Part shown: positions 6,309-11,188 of the stretch, piece after piece
Position numbering within the stretch: the first letter of the stretch is position 1
Layout: the number at the start of each line of letters is the position of its first letter
Assembly: GCA_937967705.1 (NCBI GenBank)
Contig: CALCJG010000116.1
Coordinates: 1 to 11,188, forward strand
Reading direction: 5' to 3'
From: an uncultured Spirochaetia bacterium
GTDB lineage: Bacteria > Spirochaetota > UBA4802 > JAGODF01
Length of the DNA: 11,188 nucleotides
The notes under the pieces: generated by a model
What the model saw: only the letters and a program-made list of their open reading frames with translations
The model's database searches: none
Told to the model about the DNA's origin: nothing
Made by a program: the position numbers and the translations under genes

Positions 6309-8231
6309 ATGAAACCTCTCCAGACACTTCTGACATTCCTCTTCGTAATGACCCTTTCCGGCCTTCAGGCGGATCTGGTACAAACCCCGGTGGCCGATTT
6401 CCCCCTCAAGGGACGAAAGCCCCGTCTCTACTGCCCGGAAATTTTTATGACGGATTGTCATGTGCGTATCTTCGGCCCCTTCCTCTCCGATGACGCAAAG
6501 ACGGTGGTCTTCAGTACCGGCGACGGTTTCCAGATCAACGATAAGTATTTTAAAGGGAAATTGGTAACCTGCGCTGTCGGGAAAGAGCATTCCGGAGCGG
6601 CCGTGGCCTTCTGCAGGCAGACGTTTCTGGATATGGTGGCCACCCCTTTCGTTAAGGGAGGGTATTGTATCTATAACTGTACTGCATCCTGTATCAGCTT
6701 TCCTGGAGATTTTGCTGCAGCCATGGCCGGCGGACGGGGACGGCGGGACAGGGAAGCGCCGAAGATCTGCACAAGATATATTGCCTTCGAAGACGGCAGC
6801 GAGATGCGGGTGGATTCCTTCGATTCCTTCGGTGTGGTGAGCCGTGACTTCGTGGAGCGCGGAGGGCTGCTCTACAATGTGGGGAAAAAACAGTATCTCT
6901 GGTTCGACGGCCGGGCCTACGGGCCCTATGAGCGTTTCCGGGGGATGTATCTGTCCCCGGCGGGCCGCCGCCTGATCTTTTCCTATACGGAGGATGATGG
7001 GGATTACGTCATCGCCGCAGGAAAGAGGATGGGGCCCTTTCGGGACGTCCTGGCGGTCATCATCAACGACGCGGGGGACTACGGGATACACTACCATGAC
7101 GGGAAACACGAGGGCATTATCCTGAACGGCCGGGACAGGGGCCCCCTCGATACCCCCCGGCTCCTGATTACCGGTAATCCCACCCGCTATTCCCGGGATT
7201 ATTATCTCCAATGGGCAGGAGCGGAATTTCGGGAGAGCAAGAGGGCAAAGCGCTATTATCGGGACGAAAACATCGGGACCGGTGATCTGGGACGCTATCA
7301 TTTCAACGATCTCCTGCGCCTGGGTGATGAGGCTTTCCGCATCGGCTATCATTATGTCCGGAAGGGAAAGCGCATGGCGGAGATTGCCGGGAAGACCTTC
7401 GGTCCCTTCGATTCCCTGACGAAGGCCGCCTGGAACGTTTCCGGAACGAAGGTCCTCACCGTCTCCGGAAAGGAGGGGAGCCGGTACGTCCAGTGGGGAC
7501 GGAAGAGATTCGGGCCGTATCCTTATGTGTCCGATGTCTTCTTTACGTTCCGCGACGAACCTGCCTTCGTGTACCTGGCGCCTCCGGGGAACAATAAGAA
7601 GCGGTCCTCTTCCCGGGAGTCGGGGGAACACGTATGGCATAACGGGAAGATACTGGGACCCTTCAAAGGATATCACCTGAGGATATCAGACGACCGGCGC
7701 CTCTTCTGCCATCACTCGAAGATAGCTCAGGGCGGGCGTGTGATGGTCAACGGGAAGGTCTTTGGGCCCTATCGATACATCCCCAATATCCAGGAGGCCT
7801 CTCCCGAAAGCTTTTTCTTCGAGTATCAGACCGAAAGGGATACCTTTTCGGTCCTTTGCGACAGGGTTCTGACGGAAAGAATTTACTGCTTATCGAACCT
7901 TCGGCCGTACATGTATTACAATCCTTCCTCCGGCGCCCTGGCCTATCTGTACGAAAACGACTCTATGATCCACCTTTACCTGAAGGGCGAGCGGTATCCG
8001 CTCTTTCCCCGCTCCAGCTGGCCCGATCATCCGGCCTTCAGCCGGGATCTCTCGGTCTATACGGTCTCCTACCTGCCGAAAGACAGGAGCGGCCGCTACT
8101 GCTGGGTGAACGGGAAGACCGCCGGCCCCTTTCCGCGGAACTCCCGTCTGCTGCTGGGGGGCGGGAAGAGGCCCTTCATCCTCTACCAAAAGGAGGACCG
8201 CCTGCGGATCGATGAGTTGAAGCTTCCCTGA
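6309..8231 (+). CDS. Exported protein with G-x-x-x-GP(F/Y) repeats, probable beta-propeller
   Basis: The start chosen is the ATG at 6309, behind AGGAAGG (6291-6297). It gives 640 residues beginning with a clear signal peptide (MKPLQTLLTFLFVMTLSGLQA, cleavage likely after the last Ala). An in-frame ATG at 6252 would add 19 hydrophilic residues ahead of the signal peptide. The body repeats a unit ending in NGK-x-x-GPF or close variants, with the GP glycine at residues 205, 242, 278, 365, 402, 450, 486 and 606, and a weaker one at 56. Most intervals are 36-37 residues or near multiples of it. Between motifs lie short strand-like segments with aromatic residues and D/N-G turns, as in beta-propeller blades. 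I do not recognise a named family. The protein is probably periplasmic or surface-located with a binding or scaffold role. There is no catalytic motif, membrane helix or lipobox. Confidence 0.75.
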   Translation: MKPLQTLLTFLFVMTLSGLQADLVQTPVADFPLKGRKPRLYCPEIFMTDCHVRIFGPFLSDDAKTVVFSTGDGFQINDKYFKGKLVTCAVGKEHSGAAVAFCRQTFLDMVATPFVKGGYCIYNCTASCISFPGDFAAAMAGGRGRRDREAPKICTRYIAFEDGSEMRVDSFDSFGVVSRDFVERGGLLYNVGKKQYLWFDGRAYGPYERFRGMYLSPAGRRLIFSYTEDDGDYVIAAGKRMGPFRDVLAVIINDAGDYGIHYHDGKHEGIILNGRDRGPLDTPRLLITGNPTRYSRDYYLQWAGAEFRESKRAKRYYRDENIGTGDLGRYHFNDLLRLGDEAFRIGYHYVRKGKRMAEIAGKTFGPFDSLTKAAWNVSGTKVLTVSGKEGSRYVQWGRKRFGPYPYVSDVFFTFRDEPAFVYLAPPGNNKKRSSSRESGEHVWHNGKILGPFKGYHLRISDDRRLFCHHSKIAQGGRVMVNGKVFGPYRYIPNIQEASPESFFFEYQTERDTFSVLCDRVLTERIYCLSNLRPYMYYNPSSGALAYLYENDSMIHLYLKGERYPLFPRSSWPDHPAFSRDLSVYTVSYLPKDRSGRYCWVNGKTAGPFPRNSRLLLGGGKRPFILYQKEDRLRIDELKLP

Positions 8232-8300
8232 GACGGGATTGGCGGAGGCCTTTATTGCCTCCGGGGGTCTGGAGATTTGTTCCTGGGGAGGAACTTACCC

Positions 8301-8334
8301 TGCAGGAAGGGTGCAGGGCGGCACCCTTCCTGCA
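8301..8334. repeat. Perfect 14-bp inverted repeat
   Basis: TGCAGGAAGGGTGC (8301-8314) and its exact reverse complement GCACCCTTCCTGCA (8321-8334) flank a 6-base loop, AGGGCG. No T tract follows, so it is unlikely to be a plain terminator. It may be an extragenic palindromic repeat or part of a structured RNA. Confidence 0.8.
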
Positions 8335-8429
8335 CCTTCCCGCGCCCTCCTCAGACGCCGGAGGGGCTGGCGCCCATAACTCGCCTTGCCCGCTTAGCGG
8401 GACGCGGCTCAGACAGATGGGCGGTTTGT

Positions 8430-8446
8430 ATCCGCCTTCGGCGGAT
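8430..8446. repeat. Inverted repeat with a 7-bp stem
   Basis: ATCCGCC-TTC-GGCGGAT is perfectly symmetrical with a three-base loop and is followed by GGTTTT. It could act as a weak terminator or be one arm of the surrounding hairpin cluster. Confidence 0.55.
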
Positions 8447-8540
8447 GGTTTTAGGGTCGGGTTGCAATGTGAAAATATGGTGATCCCTCTTTTTATATGT
8501 GTGGGAGGGGGGAATCTTTATTGCATAAAGAATACCTGTC

Positions 8541-8561
8541 GGGGTTTTCGGCCGAAACCCC
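8541..8561. repeat. GC-capped inverted repeat
   Basis: GGGGTTT (8541-8547) pairs with AAACCCC (8555-8561) around a TCGGCCG centre. Within it TTTCGGCCGAAA is itself a perfect palindrome, so both a hairpin and a DNA-binding site are possible. Confidence 0.5.
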
Positions 8562-8743
8562 CTGCCTTTTCGGATCTCCGTTGGAGGGGCATGGGAGGGG
8601 CTGGGGTGATGAAGCGGAGGGATAGGGAAGATGTCGGCGGTCCGGGGATGAGGGGGGCCGGTTTTAACGCAAATCCCGAGCGATGCCCCGACTGCCGTAC
8701 TGCCATGCTCCCCTCCGGGAAAGAGGAATCGGAACATTATTGT

Positions 8744-8771
8744 TTGCATTATATTGCGTTAAAAATAGTAT
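8744..8771 (+). promoter_or_regulatory. Possible promoter of the duplicated-domain exported protein gene
   Basis: TTGCAT (8744-8749) and TAGTAT (8766-8771) lie 16 bases apart in an abruptly AT-rich segment. Other pairings are possible there, so only the general location is firm. Confidence 0.35.
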
Positions 8772-8819
8772 TGATTTTTATTATCTTTTTTTTAACGGTT
8801 TTCAAAGGAGAAAATAACT

Positions 8820-10133
8820 ATGATAAAAAGAATTATGCTTCTTGCTTTCATCGCAGCTGTTCTGCTGCCCCTTTATGCTGAGCAGCAGCCGAACTGGGAT
8901 TACCTGCTTCATGAGGCAAAGCGCGGGGATATAATGCTGTCCACCAGGTATTATAAGGCGAATGTCTGGAGCGTCAAAACATCAAAACGTATACCAGGAA
9001 GCAGCGCCAACTGGACGCTGTCTAAATTTTCAGCGCCGGTTGATACTGCCATGAAGAAGATAGACTTTGGGAAAAAAGGCGACCGCTATCTGATGTTTAC
9101 TCAAGAATGGAACGATAAGAAGTTTCCCGGGGGCCTGAAAGGCATCACCAGTTCGCATGGGAGTACATCCAAGGTTCTTAAGGCGAGGACGCTGCGTATG
9201 GTTTTAAACCTCTATGAGTATAACGGGAAATTCGTTAAGACGGTATCCCGCTATGGTACAATAATAGGATTTACCGAACGGGGATTTGTGTATCTCCCCG
9301 AGGGGAAAAAGCCCCTGTTCTTCACGGGTGAATTCTTTAAAGCAGGCGATTCGCTGACCTATTGGGTACCGCAGATTGGCGTTCAGTTGACTGAAGCCTG
9401 GTTTTACGGCGATCAAGATGAGCTGTACAGGAAAATTTATGCTGCTAATTCCGGTGAAAGCTTTAACAAAGCTAAAGCCGAAGTCAAAAAAGAAAAAATG
9501 CGACAGGCGGAATACGCAAAACCCATTCCGGTCTATACCGGGGCTAAAGCCGAGCTGCTGCAGAAGATAAGGAATAACTCAAAATTTCTTGCACAAAAAT
9601 TTACCGCTAAGATGGCATGGGACAGCAAGAGACACCCGGCGGCGCTGTGGCCGAGCCCGAAAAAATCATGGAGTCTCATCAATATTACCCGATGTCTTGA
9701 TATGGGAACAGGCGGTCCTCTGGATTGGGGTCCGCGCGGTGACCGCTACCTCAAATTCGATGTGGACTTTTATCCGAAAATGGCGCCGGGTTCGCTTAAA
9801 GATGACGTGTTCGGCAGCAATGAAAGCTTTACTCTGGTGCTGTGTCTCTATGAAAAAGACGGAACCTATGTGCGGACAGTATCGAAGTTCGGCGGCTTTA
9901 TGGGGTTTGCACCGGGATATTTCTACTATAATCAGGAAAATACTTATGGTACTCTGTTTACCAATAAGTCGATTCCAGTACAGAAATTCGCCAATTGGAA
10001 CATCAAGGTGCCTAATATTCCAAGTACCTCCTATTATGCCCCCTGGGCTCCCTGGGGAAGGCAGTTTAGCTATACGCCGGATAACGGAATGATCAAATTG
10101 AAACTTTCGGATATTCTTAACCGAACTCTGTAA
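8820..10133 (+). CDS. Exported protein made of two tandem copies of one domain
   Basis: This 437-residue protein starts at an ATG nine bases after AAGGAG (8805-8810). It opens with a signal peptide (MIKRIMLLAFIAAVLLPLYA, cleavage likely after Ala20). The mature part holds two related copies. Copy 1 spans about residues 38-186 and copy 2 about 257-400. Shared landmarks in order are a W(T/S)L segment (W65, W284), GDRYL-x-F (from G87 and G307), a GxLK segment, LYEYNGKFVKTVS against LYEKDGTYVRTVS, a following GxxxGF (IIGFTERGF against FMGFAPGYF), and a closing W-x-VP-x-I (W182, W393 region). The linker at about 205-250 is rich in Lys, Glu and Ala. I recognise no family or catalytic motif. Aromatic content and strand-like stretches suggest a secreted beta-rich binding protein. 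Base composition is more AT-rich than the ATPase and repeat-protein genes. Confidence 0.75.
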   Translation: MIKRIMLLAFIAAVLLPLYAEQQPNWDYLLHEAKRGDIMLSTRYYKANVWSVKTSKRIPGSSANWTLSKFSAPVDTAMKKIDFGKKGDRYLMFTQEWNDKKFPGGLKGITSSHGSTSKVLKARTLRMVLNLYEYNGKFVKTVSRYGTIIGFTERGFVYLPEGKKPLFFTGEFFKAGDSLTYWVPQIGVQLTEAWFYGDQDELYRKIYAANSGESFNKAKAEVKKEKMRQAEYAKPIPVYTGAKAELLQKIRNNSKFLAQKFTAKMAWDSKRHPAALWPSPKKSWSLINITRCLDMGTGGPLDWGPRGDRYLKFDVDFYPKMAPGSLKDDVFGSNESFTLVLCLYEKDGTYVRTVSKFGGFMGFAPGYFYYNQENTYGTLFTNKSIPVQKFANWNIKVPNIPSTSYYAPWAPWGRQFSYTPDNGMIKLKLSDILNRTL

Positions 10134-10426
10134 GCGATAAACTAAAGAACTTCCAATTTACCCCTGCCGTTAGGCTTAATCCGGGAAAAGTATAACTGCA
10201 GGGATACTTTCCGGCTGAATGATATGCCCTGTTGACATCCATGAGAGGAGATGTATCTTTCGAAGGGGATGCGGACGGGGTTCCGGCCTGGGGATTTTTC
10301 TGAAAAGGGGTTTTTTGCTTTAGGGAGGTTAACTTCCGAAAGGGTGTACTTCTCATAAGAGGCATTCTGTCGAGGAACTTTTATTGGGAAGAGAGGGTAA
10401 CTTCCTTATAAGATTAAAAATTAAAC
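10134..10426. other. Intergenic region after the duplicated-domain gene
   Basis: I see no supported gene here. An imperfect hairpin lies at 10181-10214, pairing AAAGTAT with ATACTTT, with an outer CCGG/CCGG pair offset by a small bulge; no T run follows it. A 13-base near-identical direct repeat occurs at 10325-10337 and 10393-10405. A six-T run at 10311-10316 has no stem in front. Confidence 0.5.
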
Positions 10427-10466
10427 ATGGTTGACCAACTGAACCAATTTTGGTATATTAAACCAT
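10427..10466 (+). promoter_or_regulatory. Promoter and likely operator of the toxin-antitoxin operon
   Basis: TTGACC (10431-10436) and TATATT (10454-10459) are separated by exactly 17 bases, a strong promoter. The elements are embedded in inverted repeats: ATGGTT (10427-10432) with AACCAT (10461-10466), and ACCAA (10443-10447) with TTGGT (10450-10454). Phd/YefM antitoxins, alone or with their toxins, commonly bind such palindromes to repress their own operon. That role here is inferred. Confidence 0.6.
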
Positions 10467-10574
10467 AATGGCTGATAATTCATCGAGCTCCCCTGTGCTG
10501 TATTGCTGTTACCAGGGGATGCACTTTTCACAAGTTATACAGCACATTACGGATACGTAAAAAAGGAGGTTTCC

Positions 10575-10808
10575 ATGATCGTCAATCTGTCCGAAGCAAA
10601 GGCCAACCTGTCTAAGCTGGTCGACATGGCGTATCATGGGGAAAAGGTCATCATCGCAAAAAACAACCTCCCCCTGGTTGAACTGGTTCCCCATAAAAAG
10701 GAAGGTAAAAGAAAACTCGGCCTTTTAAAAGGAAAGATCGTCATTCCCGAAAATTTCAATGATGAAGACCCTGAAATCAATGAACTGTTCTATGGAAAGG
10801 ACGTATGA
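10575..10808 (+). CDS. Phd/YefM-family antitoxin
   Basis: This 77-residue protein starts at the ATG at 10575, directly behind AAAAGGAGG (10561-10569). Longer upstream frames lack a ribosome binding site. Residues 1-47 match the Phd/YefM DNA-binding fold: an opening MIVNLSEAKANLSKLVD, then a GEKVIIAKNNLPLVELVP core. Residues about 48-77 (including KIVIPENFNDEDPEINELFYG) form the acidic tail that typically wraps the toxin; the IPE-x-F followed by ELFYG is common in antitoxins paired with VapC-type PIN toxins. The stop codon overlaps the toxin start in ATGA, indicating translational coupling. It should neutralise the PIN nuclease and repress the operon promoter. Confidence 0.9.
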   Translation: MIVNLSEAKANLSKLVDMAYHGEKVIIAKNNLPLVELVPHKKEGKRKLGLLKGKIVIPENFNDEDPEINELFYGKDV

Positions 10809-11176
10809 AAATACTGATTGATACGCATATATTTCTATGGGCTCTTTCCGATCCGGGGAGTATCAACCCCGGCAAATTGAGGGAAATTGAAACCCAGGCA
10901 AACCAGATATTCGTAAGCTCCATCAGTATCGCCGAACTCATGATAAAGGCGTCACTGGGTAAAATTTCCATTGATTTCAACCCGATTGAAATGGCGGATA
11001 AAAGCGGTTTTGAACTGCTTAACTTTACGGCCGAAGACGCCTTGTTGTTAAAGGACCTCCCGTTCCACCACAAGGACCCGTTCGACAGGATGCTCATCGT
11101 CCAGAGCCTGGCAAACAACATCCCCCTCATGAGCGATGACGAAAAGATATCCCTGTATGAGTGCCGGGTGATATAA
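10805..11176 (+). CDS. vapC: VapC-type PIN-domain ribonuclease toxin
   Basis: This 123-residue protein is of typical size for the family. PIN-domain acidic residues are all present: D6 in LIDTHIFLW, E44 in SSISIAELMIKASLGKI, D91 and D94 in HHKDPFDRMLI, and D111/D112 near the end. The DTH-x-x-LW opening and the HHKDPFDR motif are characteristic of the VapC subgroup paired with Phd-type antitoxins. Such toxins are Mg2+-dependent RNases that cut tRNA or rRNA and stop translation. It overlaps the antitoxin by 4 bp. The reading frame is complete, ending 12 bases before the right edge, so the pair looks functional. Confidence 0.9.
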   Translation: MKILIDTHIFLWALSDPGSINPGKLREIETQANQIFVSSISIAELMIKASLGKISIDFNPIEMADKSGFELLNFTAEDALLLKDLPFHHKDPFDRMLIVQSLANNIPLMSDDEKISLYECRVI

Positions 11177-11188
11177 ATGCGACGAAGA

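Larger units (their letters stand above)
8232..8819. other. Hairpin-rich intergenic region
   Basis: These 588 bases carry no believable gene; an open frame at 8255-8881 overlaps the next gene and its translation looks random. At least seven inverted repeats occur between 8243 and 8561: 8243-8263, 8301-8334 (perfect 14-bp stem), 8345-8365, 8389-8401, 8430-8446, 8515-8531 and 8541-8561. The first, CGGAGGC/GCCTCCG just after the upstream stop, could help end transcription but has no T run. The last 80 bases turn AT-rich and contain promoter-like elements for the next gene. Confidence 0.6.

Noticed and set aside
6276..7676. Long minus-strand open frame opposite the GPF-repeat gene
   Set aside because: It is a shadow of the GC-rich coding strand. 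The plus-strand frame has a signal peptide, a ribosome binding site and regular repeats.
8255..8881. Open frame of 208 codons overlapping the start of the duplicated-domain gene
   Set aside because: It runs through the hairpin cluster, has no ribosome binding site, its translation is low-complexity and it overlaps a well-supported start.
10281..10316. T-rich run that might be a terminator
   Set aside because: The six-T run at 10311 is not preceded by a stable stem.
10117..10365. 82-codon minus-strand open frame in the spacer
   Set aside because: It lacks a ribosome binding site, overlaps the 3' end of a supported gene and has an atypical composition.
10468..10560. 30-codon open frame starting two bases after the predicted toxin-antitoxin transcription start
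   Set aside because: It could be a leaderless peptide, but it has no ribosome binding site or recognisable sequence. Chance is the simpler explanation.
11177..11188. ATG directly after the toxin stop codon
   Set aside because: Only four codons fit before the window ends, so a following gene cannot be supported.

Overview
The window is bacterial, with moderately high GC and densely packed genes. Its gene types fit a motile, flagellated Gram-negative-type bacterium: a chemoreceptor C-terminus, a FliL-like flagellar protein, a two-domain HD/HD-GYP signalling protein and two Sec-exported repeat proteins. A spirochaete is my best guess from the overall flavour. There is no rRNA or other marker here, so that is an inference and not a demonstrated assignment.

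Layout. Positions 1-327 hold the 3' end of a methyl-accepting chemotaxis protein gene. It converges, across a 13-bp gap, with a minus-strand FliL-like gene (341-772). Positions 773-1230 contain no gene but carry the fliL-like ribosome binding site, a strong plus-strand terminator (1136-1160) with no obvious gene ahead of it, and the promoter of the next gene. Positions 1231-2514 encode a protein with two HD domains, the second a complete HD-GYP (cyclic-di-GMP phosphodiesterase type). Its frame is broken by one in-frame TAG at 2107-2109, while every downstream catalytic motif is intact.

Positions 2690-6003 are a regulator-transporter unit. A TetR-family repressor is followed by a ten-helix P2-type cation ATPase. 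Near-identical 17-bp palindromes lie in front of each gene, so the repressor probably controls itself and the pump.

Positions 6004-8819 carry a large exported protein built from roughly 36-37-residue repeats with a G-x-x-x-GP(F/Y) signature, probably a beta-propeller. After it comes a 588-bp gene-free stretch packed with inverted repeats. Positions 8820-10133 encode a second exported protein that consists of two diverged copies of one domain and is visibly more AT-rich than its neighbours.

Positions 10134-10574 are gene-free apart from the promoter of a complete type II toxin-antitoxin pair at the right end: a Phd/YefM-type antitoxin and a VapC-type PIN toxin overlapping by 4 bp.

The most promising unfamiliar material is the pair of exported repeat proteins with the hairpin-rich spacer between them, the TetR/ATPase module with its unusual ion-site residues, and the cleanly interrupted HD-GYP gene. 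I see no CRISPR array, rRNA, tRNA, transposase or phage gene.
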